In this document: positions 22,401-36,829 of the stretch, in pieces
Position numbering within the stretch: position 1 is the stretch's first letter
Layout of the letters: each line of letters starts with the position of its first letter
Source: Atopsyche davidsoni
Lineage: Eukaryota; Arthropoda; Insecta; Trichoptera; Hydrobiosidae
Direction of reading: 5' to 3'
Assembly (NCBI GenBank): GCA_022113835.1
Contig: JAILWY010000001.1
Span: 9,672,001-9,736,000 of the forward strand
DNA: 64,000 nt
Program-made: the position numbers and the translations under genes
Notes under the pieces: generated by a model
Told to the model about the DNA's origin: nothing
What the model saw: the letters and a program-made list of their open reading frames with translations, nothing else
Database searches by the model: none

Positions 22401-25400
22401 TGTTAAAAAAATTCAGATAAAAAATATATAAATGAAGAAAAAAGCCAATCAATGTATAGTTTTCATTGCCTTGCATGGTAGTTTGATGGGAAATATACTC
22501 GATTACTGTTATACTCTCTCTGATGAAGAAAGACTTACTTTAAAGAATTTTGGAATAGACTCCACTCCCATTCATCAAATAAAGATTGCCAGTAAAAGAT
22601 TTGGATTATTAAATAAACAATATGATTGTAAAATTTGATTACTTTATTCACGACTCATATTTCATAAATTATTATAACTTCTGAATCCTTTCTTTAATTA
22701 AATAAACAAGCCTATTGCCAAGGGAAACGTCGCCGTCTATATTAAGTCTGCTCTCCACAGTGTCAAATCCAAGGTCCAGTCACAGACCAAATAATTATTC
22801 TGACCAATATCCTGTTGGTAATCCATTAGTCATATCTCGTTGCATGTAAAAGTCCACGTCTATGGCGATTGTCCTAGTTAGTGTACAATGACCAATGACC
22901 ATTTGTTTGATTTTATTGCAAGCTACCTACGCAAGAAAATCCGTCTACTTAAGAAAGCTGTTTTGTTGTTGATAAAGAGATTTATCAAAATTTAGAAGTC
23001 TACCTTTAAATTATCTGTAAAATTATTTAAAAAGCATTGCGTTATTAGGCAGTTTGTAAAAAATCTTAATTTGCAATAACTCTACTTTTAAAAGTTTACT
23101 TGTAATATATTCATAAATAAATACAATATTTATTTATTAAAATACTCAAAATCTATACTTCTACCATATTAAAAATAATTTTAATATTTTGATAGAATTA
23201 CATTAAAACACTTTTGTTTTTTAGTGTTTTTCCATCGAACAAAATAAATAAAAACAATATCTCTTTATAACCTAATGGTCTCAATTATAAACCAATTTGT
23301 AATACTTATAATAAAATAAAATAACAAAGCTGCTGCTATAATATAAAAATAAATTATAAAAAAAATTGTATTGTCATTGAATATAATTTAATTCAAGGTG
23401 TGCTCGGTTCGATAAAATGATACCTAATTTCTGATAATCAAATATAAAGCCTTTACTGGAACAATATCGTATATTCGTTTATCATATTATAGATATGATC
23501 AATAGTTAATTAATCAATGTTGCAACATGAGAAAAGTTATATGCCACTTAGAAGTGACTCGATCCGTGCAAGACAGGCAACGTCACGATTGACAAAGCGA
23601 CCCACTCGTGCTGCGGTCAGTCACCAAACGTCCTTTATTAAGAAAAAATAAGATCATTGTTTAAAAAATTTCCTCACCAGTTTTTATTATAATTTTAATA
23701 ATTTATTAGAAATTATTGATAGTAATTTAGCATTATTTGTTTTAAAATAATCTCTTTACTTTATGCGTTTTTATTTAGTTATTTCTAAATAAAAATGTAT
23801 AAATTATTCACTTTATTTTAGATTGGTTACATACTTTGAATCGTTTCATTTAAACCTCATTGTTCAGATGATATTTTAAGTCTCATAAATTTTATAGAAA
23901 AAAACCATACTAGTTTTATTTATACACCTATTAAAATTAATTCACGGTTTTTTTATCATTTGATATTTCCTTTTTTTTTTAAATTTCATAAATAAAAAAG
24001 TATTTTCAACATTTTGTATATTTGAAATCATCTGTCTAAATATTGTGCAAGTGCTGGTCGGTGGTCACCGCTACTGAAACCCGGCGACAGTGGACTGTGG
24101 ACAGTACACTGAAACCAGATCCGCCGAGCTCTGAAGGCTGTAGACTGAGAGTTCTCACACAGCCGCAGCGCTTATGCTCTGCATCCAAAAAAAATAAGAA
24201 ACTATCAACTTCCTGCATGATGAATTTCACAGTAGCGACATGGATACCACTTTCGCGTACCAGTCTAAGTACTAGCAAAAATTATCATATCAAGTAACTC
24301 AAAAGAGGACGCTATTGGGTAGATACCCTTAGGTTGTTATTTGTGTCGCAGCATGTCTAGAAGGCCTAGTAAAAATCAATAATAATACAATACAAAAAAA
24401 AAAAAAAACAGTATTGAATAATTAAAGGTAGAATTTATTTATTTTTTAGGTTAATGACCTTGTAAACTTTAAAGTAGAAGCTATCGATTAAATTACCCCA
24501 TTCTGGAAATGTGCTGAGTATCGGTGAACATGTTTTTTTTTTTTTTTTTTTTTAATATTTTGGCATGTTTAAGCTCCGGTTAATGAACTCGTGCAACAAT
24601 ACAATGTATATGATCGTCAAATATTTAGTCGTGCCGTTTTGAACGTAAAAGTCCTGTATTCAGGCATTATGTCCCATTGTACTTTTTTGTATTAACATTT
24701 TAAGACACGCATTATTTATACTTCGACATTCGAGATCACGATGTGATTGTTTTCAGACACGTGAAAAATTTATTCAATAATTAAAAGTAAAACGTAGATT
24801 TTAACCAAGAGCTGCACAAAAAAATGTAATTACTAAAATATATATTTTATCAAAAGCGGCTAGCGATACAATATTCTTTTTTTGTGTAATTCTGGGTTTT
24901 TACCATGCTAAGTGACCAAAACTTTGGAACACTAAATTACGATAAACACCCAAGAACAGAATATTTCTCATTTAAGCCCTCTACCCATTTCGCGATACAA
25001 ATTGCAACCGGCAAGACAAAACCATTTTTAAAAAAACCTTCTAAATCTGTCTGTTGTTTGATCTAAACTAGCTAAGAAGAGTAAACGTTATTATTCCTCA
25101 AGCTGACCTTTCAGTCGTAAACAGCTTTGAAAATAATCATCATCACTTTAAATAAACACATGTTTCATATCTAGAAATGAACTTATTTTAATAGCAATTG
25201 AGCTCATGGCTTAGTTATTGAAATATTTAAAAATAAACATAATTTTTTATGAAGTTTTTTTGCTGATTGGCAATCATCACTTTTAATGGTTTAGTTGATG
25301 TGACCTAACGCGGGAAGCAACGAAACGTTGATGAGTATTGAGTGCATGTATTCTCAACATTGTGAAACTTTACATAATAACTATGAAGTGGCGTGCTACA

Positions 25401-28400
25401 AAAATCAAAGCGTAACAAATTTGATTTATCGTAATTTGTCTATAAGTATGAAATATAATTTATGATAAAAAGAAACTATAATATAAGCAATGCTAACTAA
25501 CGTTTAACTGATGGTTAACATTATATTTAATTATATATTTATTATTGGCGCTCCGAGGGTTTCGTAAAGAAAATAATGGTATATTAACTAAAGCAATTAT
25601 AATGAAATAAAATAGTGTACGGACATAAATCATTCCGAGAAAACTGACATTTTATATAAAATAACTTGATAATTTCGTTATAATAGCTAAGAAATTACAC
25701 GCAGGTGGTGAATGTTCGATTTTACCACTTTTAGTTAGTCAAATATAAACATGTAATGATTTCGTTTTAAGCATACATCAGAAGTGAATCTCAAATTAAA
25801 GCAGAAATATTTTTAATCTTACTGTGAACTATGGTAATTTCAAAAATAAAAAAGTCTAATATAAGATTTTCCTTTAATGTATTAGAATTTTTAATTATTT
25901 TTCTTACAATTTCTTCACATATTTTTTTCCATCTATATCTGCTTGCTTCTCTTTATAAAGCGATTTACTTACATAAGGAAGTAAATAGCTCCCGTCAAAT
26001 TGTTTACATCTTAAGAATGCTTGTCACAATAAATTATTTTGAAGTATTCCCTCGTCGATTTTCAGTCCTGTTATCCAATATGCTTCATTGTACGTTTCTA
26101 ATGGTCGGTTGCATTGTAAGTGTTGCATACTAGGAACTGCATTGTTCATACATTGTTAACTTGCATTATCAGAATGGCTGCCAACTCTCTAGACCTCCAT
26201 TAATGTAAAATTACAACCATAAGATTTTTAAGAACTCCAATGAATCATAAAAAGCCGCTTCACGAAGGATCTGCTTTGCATGAGTTTTAAACTGCAAAAA
26301 ATTGCTGTCTTAAGGAATATATTTTACTGCCTTTAATTGATATATTTACAAAAAAAAATTATACACCTCCGAACGTAATTTCAATAAACCTATTTATATT
26401 TAGAGTTTAATTATAATCTTATAGTTGGCATATATTAAACCAATAACCAAAGACATAATCTTGAAATGCTTACATACATCTTGTTATTTAGCATCCACGT
26501 TTCTACTTCATTTCATATTTGTTTTACACTTTGTAAGATTAACAAATAAATAAACAATCTTCTTGTTAAAAAAATACACCTTTGAAAACGGTTGGTCGAG
26601 GGAGCAAAACTTCATTCAGCAGCTACTACCACTCAACCAAGGCGTACTGCCTTATTGATACATTTTTTATTAATATTTCATAGAAACAATTAGCATACAA
26701 GTATAAAAAATAAAATTGCGTATTAAAAATAAGAACTTTTATATTTTAATAATTACATATTTGAGTCACGTAGTAAATTTTTATGAGTCCATTTCGCTGT
26801 AAGCGGTTTGACGCATTTAGCACGCAGGCCATGTTTATGCCTACTGCACCAGCTTTACAATTTGTCTCAATATCTTTTACAACTAAGAATTTTTTCACAC
26901 AACCTACGTCTCCTGGAATAGAAAGTTAGTTATGAATCTCCAAACACATATAAATCACAATCACCTCCGTGTCGGGACAACTTCATTCACTTCTATGCAC
27001 TTTTCTGCATTGTTAGGTGATCAAATAATATTTGTCAGTCATTTTCAGACATCAACGTCACTCAAAATTAAAACGCATCTTCGTTTGATATATTATTATT
27101 GTTTGGCATGAAATATTATATTGTGCTGAATCACATATGTATGACGTGTCCAGTTATAAATGTATGTTTTTAAATATTTTTGTGCTGCTTATAAATTGGC
27201 GATTTTGAAATGTTTTAATGAATTCAATTTAATTTTTTTTAAATTTTTTTTTTCTGTAAAGGTTGATCAATGGAAATACATAATAAACTTACTTTTAATT
27301 TGGTTCAGTCAAAATAGTTTATTTAAGTGCATATTCAGATTATTAAATTTGACGGGTAGACAGAAAAAATATTTATTTATTGATCACACTTATTTCTGCA
27401 ATAAGCAGATATTTACTCTAAATCCTAGTGCTCAGGTGAAGAAACCTTTGCTAATTTTATGTAATGGGTAATTATCGAGAGTGATTTGCCAGCTCGACCT
27501 CTATAGAGCTTGAGCGGCCTTTACCAGCGTTCTGGTGTCTAATGATTACTGCCCATAATGCAGCGCCACAAAAAGAGATAACCAACCTTGCGAAATCTTT
27601 ATTATGCTTGTAATGAAAGTAAAAAAGTATTCATCGCTTGATTTAATCTAATAATGGTTTACTTACACTTTAAACTTTGATCTTTGATCTCCAAAAACAG
27701 CAGCTAACAATGCATAATTTATTTTACGGTTTGGATCGATACTAATTAACAAGTAAACCATTCTGACATCTTATTTGCTATGTAATTAAATACTTAGTAA
27801 GATTTTAACTATTAGATTTTTTGTTCAACATACGATAGCCATAATACAATATATGGATTTATAAAACTTTAAATTTTTTTCCTAATTATCGGTTATGATT
27901 ATAAAAATTTGAGAAAATGTAGATTTATGATGTATGGTAATGATATTAAATTATATCTGTATTTTGGTTGCATAATATTTTTTAAAGTTAAAGCTTAAAT
28001 TTTTCATATTATTAATTTAATGCATGAAAGTTTACCTTATAAGCAAGAAACACCTATTCCCAAAGACTGTCCAGTTCGAAGAAAAATATTAACTGTTCTC
28101 AGATCAAATTTATAAATAATTATATATGTAAACTTATACAATTATGTTCATTGCAATTTCATAAATCACTACTTATATTTAAGCAATCCATCAATTTCCC
28201 ATTTTTGACATGTGAGCTATTATATTCAAACAGAGCTAATAAACTATTATCATTAAAGAGAGAAGAGGGTGACATATACAAATAATGGTTTGCTTTTGCT
28301 ATAAATGATTAAGTGCTTTAATTAATAAAATCAACATTATATTATTTATTAAGAATTAAAGATAGAGTACTATATTATTTGTTTCATCTGCCGTTTACTA

Positions 28401-31400
28401 ATATTGATTTTTAAACAACAACTTTACATTTTAAAAATAAATAATTCATATCGTAGATTAGTGTGTCAAAAGTCAAATTGACCGACATATTTACAGTATT
28501 TTCAATGCGTACTATAAATTGTACCAAATCACATATTATTTTGCTATATTCTAATAGTTTTACTACCCACAATTGAAAGCTAAATTTACATTGTGGTTCG
28601 GCTCATATTTTCGTTGTGCTATTATCTATTATCTTATTGTTTCGACTATTTTCGTTGTGGTTACCTTTCTGACACCGTAATGAAGGCTTTGCAAATTAAA
28701 TGAAATCGTGTTTCTATCTGTTGTGGTTGTTTATGTGAATCTCTCGAGAGGCACTTACTTTCATTGATGACCGCGATTAGAAATCAATAGTTATTAGATC
28801 AGTTCTATTTTGGATATACAGTGCTTGACATTGAGAATGGCTACGTTATCTTTTAAGAGCTCCTCAAAGTTATTATCAGTAACTAGATTTAGTTGATTGA
28901 CCAGTTGCCTAGTAAATAATATAAACGACAACCTTATATATGTCTTAATTAATTTACATTTATTATATTTTTAATTATTTAGTTTATAAAATAATTATGT
29001 GAGAGTTGTTGTTTTATTTATATTCGGCGGTCAAAGGTGTTGATTTTTTTCGCAGATTCAATATTCGTCATGATATATTATAGTCTGTAGAGATTTTAAA
29101 ACAATGTCATTTGTTTGATCCAAAAATAGGTGAGAGCCCAATAGCATTGATTTTAGACTTTCTATTGGGTATGTATTTTGCTTGTGGCATTTAAATCGGT
29201 TTGGGTTTTGATACTGTGGGAATAATGCTCAGAACAAACACTCCATTATTATTTGATACTAAATCTGAAAACGTTTGTATTCTATGACTGTAGTTTATCA
29301 ATTTGAAATCTACGCGTCCTTGATATATAAATTTATTTATAAACGTTAATTACAAGTGAAGTCCAATTTCAGCAAAACATCCACACGAGGTAAATATTCT
29401 GGCTCGTGAATTGCGACTCGCGCCAATAGGACGAACGAGTTCTCTGCCCGGCAGGTATTTCCATCACCATTTACGACCCACTGCAGTTGCAACAGTTACA
29501 GTTCAGGTGTATGGAAAGGTAAACTGACTAATGAACAATCTGCATTCAAGATAAATGGACTGAACGATGCAAATATTTCTGCGAGGGCAATCAGATATCC
29601 CCATTTATCCGACTGCAGTCAGACAGATATACTCGAATGTGCATGCAGTGTTCAAAGCCACATATACTGTATTTTTTTGATTTAGTGTTTTTGTCTAATA
29701 GGATTGTACACACCAATAAAAGTAAAAACATCAAAAAGATAAAAAAATATTTCTCTTTGAAAATAATTTTTTTGTTTTTCTATATTATTCTGGTAATTTT
29801 TTAATAATTTAATTAAAATAATAGTGTTATTTGTATCTCGTAATCAGTAAATTTAAACATTAAAAATTTATTAAGCGAATACACTCGTGAGTCACTCGTT
29901 CTTCTTTATGGCGATGAATGTTTCATTATGCGTTATATTCCAGTGCAGTAAATTAGTAAGAATATATCACGTATTTAGAATAGTGAAATGTTGATTTCAA
30001 CATATGCTTATTCAACTCATTTACCCGTTGAACATAAAAGGATATACATATGCACGCCCCATCACGCGGTGTGATATATCGCTATACTGAAAAATACTTT
30101 TGACAATGCGATACAAAGTATTATACTGTTGATATTTTTGATTTCCTTTCATGAACCTTCAGGTATCGTTTGTCGTTTCTGCGCAGTTGCGGTCATTTTT
30201 TGCCTTGACCAACTCTGCGTCGGGTAAAAAGCGGTGCGAAATATTTCCTGATAACTGACTTTATATTATCTGTTGCAACCGGCGTTGATCGACAAAGAAG
30301 AGAGAAAAAACCCGACCCAACGGCCGGCTGGAGATTTGAGCAAACTTGGACTTGTTATCTAACCTGGTAATTAGAGGCAGTCATAACAGCGAGAACTCCA
30401 TTAGATCTTAAAAAAACAATTATATTCCGTTTAATAATCTTCATCGCAACAAACTTACTAGAATATAATACAGTTTTTTTTTCAAGCTCATGCCGTTGTA
30501 GTTCTTTGACATATAAAAAACATAAAAGTCAAAATCTGCATTTGTTAACACCTAAATCGTCTATAAAGCTAATTAATTATGAGGTTTTCTAAAATAAAGT
30601 GATACAAACATAAATATCTGTTTAAAAAATACTCGCATAAAATTTAACCCAAATAGCTTTTTTGGTGCTTGAAACAGATAAAAACATAATTTAGTGACAC
30701 TTTATAACGCGTATCGCATGGCGATTTTTCGGTTCCCCTTGAAGCTTTGAAACCTTTATAACAACCTTCATTCCTAATGTCATTTTAAGCCATATACACA
30801 TAGCTCTAAAAAAATCCTTCAATATAAATATGCTTATTGCGTAACAATATCGTTTTATAATAAGAGCTCTGTGGTTTTGAGTTGTAATTGGTTCACATTC
30901 ATTTTTACGACTATTTAAATATAAATCAAACATTTTCTTATATTTCAACAACTCTACATATATACTCTTTTTAAAAATTACTCTTAATAATTTACAGCCA
31001 AAATAAACACCATCATGTGTCGTTCAAAAGCCTATAAAGCATGTTTCAAGTTTAAAACATGCAATGAAAGCAGCAATGCAATTAAAAGGAAAAATCAATA
31101 ACTAGCAATTATTTTTTATGTAAACTTTTTGACGTAACATAAATTTCAATAATCCTAAAAAAAACTCTTTTAAACTAAAGCAATGCCAGTATTGTTAATA
31201 TAAAATTGTACCAAAATCATTGATGTGCTATGTTAAAATCATTCAGATGAATAACCTACTCCGTATTTGGCCACCACAGCGTGGTACAGTTCAACGTTTT
31301 GTACGCGTTTTTTACTTGATCTTAAAAAAAACTATTCAAGCATGCGTTCGACATTTCTTTTTTCTACGTACTTCATGCAAATTCAACATTACATGATATT

Positions 31401-34400
31401 GAATATGATAGCACGTGAAGAGAGAAAGCTTAAACCGTTGAATAGAAATTATGGTTGAATGTTATCAAAGGAATTCAAAAATAATTATTAAATAATAACA
31501 TATTCTTAGCACACATGAATGCCTATTTATTTAGAGGTAACGTTTACACACAACACATTCAATTATAATATACTGTGTTACAACGAAACAGATCTTCTAA
31601 AAGCATGTGATTTATATTATGCCATCGATGAAATGGGTTAAAAATATTATTAAAAACTTTTTATTTGCATCAAGACTTATTCTATAAAAAGCCATTAGTT
31701 TAGCAATTCATATTTATCAGATTGTACAAAAGCAAGTTGTTTAAGAGAGGGACGTCTTAGAAAGAGACATTTTAACTCTCGCTGACCTGTTTTCTCTGGC
31801 GATAGCACAAAGATTTAACAACCAATAAAGTCTCACTCGCAGAAATTACAGTGGATTTCTTCTCGGCTTTAAGAGACTGCAGTCCAAATGGGATTCTACG
31901 GGACTTTCACGCGTCTTGGGTATAAGCTTCTTTGGTGTTTTCTATTTTATTATGACAGGATAATTACCATTATTTCATATTAATTAATTGCAATAAAATT
32001 TGTTTCTCACAAAGAGTTGAGTAATACCTGGCTTGAATTTTACTCCTCAAACATTTCCTTGTATTTTATAACCTGACGTGTAATGTTACACTTCCTGCGT
32101 GTAACGTTGCACCGACTGAAAACATATAGTACTGACTATCCTTATCACTTTTAGTTTTTAAATTATCAAGTTTTTTTCAATTTCACACAATACATTTTTC
32201 AATGATGTACGTCTATTAAAAAAAATCGTATCCGTTGCTTTTTCTTGATTCATAAAATTATTATTTCTTTTTAAAACTCATTGTTATAAAATACAATGTT
32301 TTCAAGCAGATAACTAGTTATTTATTTAAATTATTTGCAAACCAACATGTAAATCACGCCAATCTTCATAGATTCAAATACTCGTACACAATTGATCTCA
32401 TCGTCAAAAGTACATTTTACACCATATGGATAATATTATGATTTTTTTTATAGCTTTTCGTTTAAACTATACATTCAATAAATATCACGTTACAAATTAA
32501 ATCAACAAAATAAAAATTATTTGACTAACTTTTTGAATTTGTAAAATAGTTTGTACCTAGAGATACAAACCATGGTACTTTAAAAAATCAACGCAAATCC
32601 CACACTCTTTTGATCAATTAAAGTCGATTTAAAAATTACCATGAATATAAACTTTCAACTAACGCCCAAATATTACTTAAAATGAAATGGTTTTTAATTA
32701 AATATTTAAATTAGTTATAATCATTTTTAATTTTAATTACTCCTTTTATCGTATAAAGCAGTGCTTGATTTTAATATGAACTACACATTTTCATGCTTAA
32801 TAGTATGTTTTATATTTTTTTTAATACTTTACTTCGGCTCTCTGGTATTCTAATGCTGTATTATTAAATGTGCGGAGGTAAGCGCATTAGATACGTCAGA
32901 AGATTGCTGGCCATTTCTTACATAATCTGGTTATCAGTTCGATAAATACAGATCGATTATAAACAAGAGTCTCGGGCTGATTCTACTTCCGCGAGTATTT
33001 GTTAATTAAGGCTGTGCGTTTATTAATATTGAATACTTGTCGCAGGTATAAGAGGTGGGTATTATTGAAAGTAGTCAAACTGCAATGAGGGGGCAGGGGA
33101 AAATACAGAATCGCAAGTGATATATCGTGCACGAGGAGCAAAAATACGAAATGTTATGCATTACTTCAAATATTTAAAAACATTTTTAAAATTCGTTTCA
33201 TTCTAACTATTATAATTAAAATATTCATAATAAAAATAATATTTAAAGAAACACCTAATTCAAACTGACTTGCAGATATTTTCACAGGTTTTGGTGGCCG
33301 CTATCGATGTACTGACTTTCTCATGTGTACAGTTCTTGGTCTTGGTACAGTTGTAAATATTTTCCCAACGTTACGCCTATAGTATTGGATCCATTAGTAT
33401 TATATTTATAATATATTAGTATATTAGCATAGCCGTAGCTAATATACTTGCAGATAAAATGACGTTAATGATCGTGACGTGAATGATTTAGCTTCTGTTA
33501 GTAAACGTACATGAGGTAAAAAATATTTATTTAAATCTCTTCATCCACCGTTTTTTCTGTCTCTAATTAAGTAAACCCAAGAACATGAAGTGAACTTAAA
33601 TGATTGTGAATTACCCACAAGCTATCGTGATAATATATGGAAATCTCCTAAAGTGTTAAAAATCAAGCAAAGCACAGCAAATAACGCGTTTACGAATGTT
33701 TCATACTCGAACATATTCCACGTGTCACATAGTAATATATAAAAGTCTCTTTAAATACAAATATAGCAATGATAATAATATAAAATATTGAATTACTATA
33801 AATTTATATATCCAGTGTTTACTGATGGACAGCTACAAATCATATGAACTTTGCCACCTATTGCTTAAGAGCTCTGTTTCACCTGAACCACTTTCTAGAC
33901 CCCTTCAATCAGGAAATAATCCATCACCGAGCATTCCATAATCTATTTCGTAGATCATATATAGCGTGTCCGTCTTCAGTGTATGTTGTTTTCGTCTCCT
34001 TGGGCCATGAAGATGAATGATTTTTTAATTAGATAATATTAAATTATACTTTATATCAATACATTACAAAATCATCAAATAACCTTGCAGGGGATTCAGA
34101 CTTATCAAATGTTACATTCTTCATAGTACTTTAAAAAATATAATATTCCATTTATATAGCTTATAACATTTATTAATAATAGCTTTTAACACTTATCGCT
34201 ATGAGTATTTATAAAATAAAAGCCTTCAATGTAAACAACTGGTTGGCCTAGCATTACTTGCGATAAATTTTAAATTTACAGACAGGATACAATCCGGCTA
34301 TGGCAGGATTTCACCGATAATGATGTCTGATATTTTTCATTTGTTGAAAATATACCATTGTGATAAATTACAGTATTATAAAATTTTATATTACCATTTT

Positions 34401-36229
34401 AAATCCTTTTGAGACAAGTTCATTAACGCATATACAGGTTTCTTATTTCATGAGACCGACCGAAAAAAGAATGACTGAAATGACTTATATAATATTTTGT
34501 TATTTTTCATATTGGTAAAATTACTTTTAGTTTCTATTAAATTTTAAATTACTTAATAAAAAACCAATTGAATATTTTAAACTATGGCCATATTTAATAA
34601 TAAATTATTACTGCTATTCATACCAACCATTGTCGGCGAAGAAAAATAATTATTAATTTGTAGATTCCTACAACATTCAAGAGCCCGATGACCATCATAC
34701 AAGTATGGAACCATGAACTAATTTTCATACAAATTTGCTTTTTTGACTAAACTATGGTTCTATTCATTGAACCGCTTTATACACGTCGGCATAAATCTTC
34801 TTTTGACTTCCTGACCTCAATGCATTAATGTTAGTCTTCTTTCTGTGCATCCTTTTAATATATAAACTGACAAGTTTTAATTGTGTTTTATTGCGAATCG
34901 TGTATGTTTTTGTTTCTTAGCGTTAAAGGTATATCATCAGTTTCACGTCCAAATAATTTACATCATCTTACATTGTACGGCTATTTAAGTGTTTAAATTT
35001 TGTATTACGCGAAATACGCCTGGCCACTTTATACGCAAATAGAGATGTATAAATAATTCTTGAAAAAATAACTTCATTTTCATCGTCAATTTTTTACAAG
35101 TAATATTCTTCAATTATCGTCAAACTGGAACTATCTACTACCCAATGTCAGAGAAAAAACTGACGCAACCTACATTTTTCATATGCTTGGACGCTGCTAA
35201 GATACTAGAATAATAGAGACAACGTATCCGCATAGTTACGAGTACTGTCTTATAAAAACCATCACATCAGCTTAACAAAAACACAATTCAAGATACGAGA
35301 GTGGCGCGTATTTATTGTTTAATATACTTTCATATCTACACAACTCATTAGGGTAACCAGAACAAAAAAAATAATTTAGCACTAAAAATCAGTCGATTCG
35401 AAGAGAGACACCATTATCAATTAATATATTAACATTTAGGGAGCATGAGTAGCTTACAGGACGACATCAGAGTATTTGGCATTTCTGAAAATTATCATTG
35501 TTCTATAAATTTATTTGTGAAGCATTAAAGAGTTATAGATCGAGTATTAACTTAATATGAAAAAAATCAAAATTAATTTCAAATCAATTTGTATTTACCC
35601 TTTCTATGTAAATACTTGAACTTTCTAAATTTTAAAATATCTTTCCTTTTCGTTCTCTGTAGTAAATCTTTGTATGTTGATTGTGTGTCTTGACATTTCA
35701 TACTACTGGTAATACATTAATATTTTTACTGCCAATAAATTTTCAGCTAAGTCGCAATAATCTCCGTAATGAATGCATTCGACTTCGCAGACACGTCGGT
35801 CTGACCCGAAGGCAAATTTTAACGATGCGCCAAAGCTCCCCATCCTTTGCGTTGTCTCTAATGGCTGAGCGAGCATTGCATCTCGTTTGAATTACCGGAA
35901 GACGGTGCATTCACGCTCGCACGGACTGTCGCCGTTTGACGTCAATGATTAGTATCGTTATATGCAGGCAGTGCTTATGTGGTTATGAAGTGTCGCATGC
36001 TTTGTGGCACTCCGGCATGTTCAATGCAGGCGTGACAAAAATATACAAATAAAAATAATTTGTATAAAAATTACAAAGTAATGTAGAAGCTCACTATTTT
36101 CTTCGGGAAAAGCAATATAAGTATGGTATTATAAAAATATATTTTTTTAAATATCTCTGAGAGTAAAAATATTATGTGTTACACATTTGATGAAACGTTG
36201 CATTACATTTAAAAAATGTTTATATTAAA
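22401..36229. other. Gene-poor AT-rich interval
   Basis: No complete gene is supported. It contains a 68-codon open frame at 22432-22638 (plus), GC-richer islands at about 24.04-24.19, 29.39-29.64 and 35.77-35.96 kb, poly-A and poly-T tracts, and a possible short terminal exon at 31239-31320 (minus). Everything else looks like unconstrained AT-rich DNA. Confidence 0.5.
24533..24553. repeat. Poly-T tract, 21 nt
   Basis: An uninterrupted run of 21 T. Together with a 15-nt poly-A at 24394-24408 it brackets about 125 bp of sequence, so either could be the tail of an old retroposed copy. No target-site duplication was recognised. Confidence 0.7.
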
Positions 36230-36284
36230 TTGGATTAATGTTAATCAGGATGCGTATTTATTTACCCATGCAGGTATTAGTATG

Positions 36285-36450
36285 TTTATGTGATTAAGCA
36301 TATTTTTTCACACATTGAAAACGATTAAAGAAAACTCTCAGAAAATATCATCGTGACTTGTGAGGGATCCCTCACAAGTCACGATGATATTTTCTGAGAG
36401 TTTTCTTTAATCGTTTTCAATGTGTGAAAAAATATGCTTAATCACATAAA
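36285..36450. repeat. Perfect 166-bp palindrome (83-bp arms, no spacer)
   Basis: Every base from 36285 pairs with its partner through 36450 around a central GGATCC at 36365-36370; I checked the arms base by base and found no mismatch. Pairing breaks immediately outside. The arms share the words GATTAAAGAAAACTCTCAG and ATATCATCGTGA with the fold-back at 62666-62864, so it belongs to a repeat family. About 55 bp on its left (36230-36284) is also related to the left flank of the second copy. A spacer-free arm identity of 100% implies a very recent inversion event or an assembly artefact. Confidence 0.93.
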
Positions 36451-36625
36451 TTTAAAAAATGTGTCTAAAAATCTTGTTATATCTCCTAATTACATAAAAT
36501 GATGTACTTTTTATGACACAATTTCGTTGAAAAAACTGTCTAATTTTTTTTAATAGAAAATTTTAATGAAATTTATTTTATGTACAATTCAAATATATTT
36601 TGACTTTTCACCACCTTAACGCTAT

Positions 36626-36811
36626 TTAATCAATACTTGTATTTAATTCTACATTACAGCTCATTAGTATCGACATGAAATTTGCTTGATTTTGAAACAC
36701 CAACTGTTTGCAAAAAACTTCATCTAAATACGTTATTGTTACGTCTTCATCATTTAAGTAAGTCATCAACATTTTTGGTTGAGCTACGTCGATGTTTATG
36801 TTAGTAATCAA
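36626..36811 (-). other. Short coding-like open frame beside the palindrome, no identification
   Basis: The 61-codon frame begins right after a TAG that could double as a splice acceptor and ends with TAA. It includes DVAQPKMLMTYLNDEDVTIT and DEVFCKQLVFQNQANF, which is less hydrophobic-random than other AT-rich frames nearby. There is no ATG start at its 5' end and no recognised family. It may be a decayed transposon fragment or chance. Confidence 0.18.
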
Positions 36812-36829
36812 CTACTCGTGTTTTTGGTT

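Noticed and set aside
25831..26133. A 100-codon hydrophobic plus-strand frame
   Set aside because: Composition (Ile, Leu, Phe, Tyr, Lys) is what AT-rich random sequence yields; no membrane-protein family recognised and no splice context.
35714..35890. A minus-strand open frame reading MLAQPLETTQRMGSFGAS
   Set aside because: Under 60 codons, stop just upstream of the Met, no splice partners; plausible by chance in a GC-richer island.
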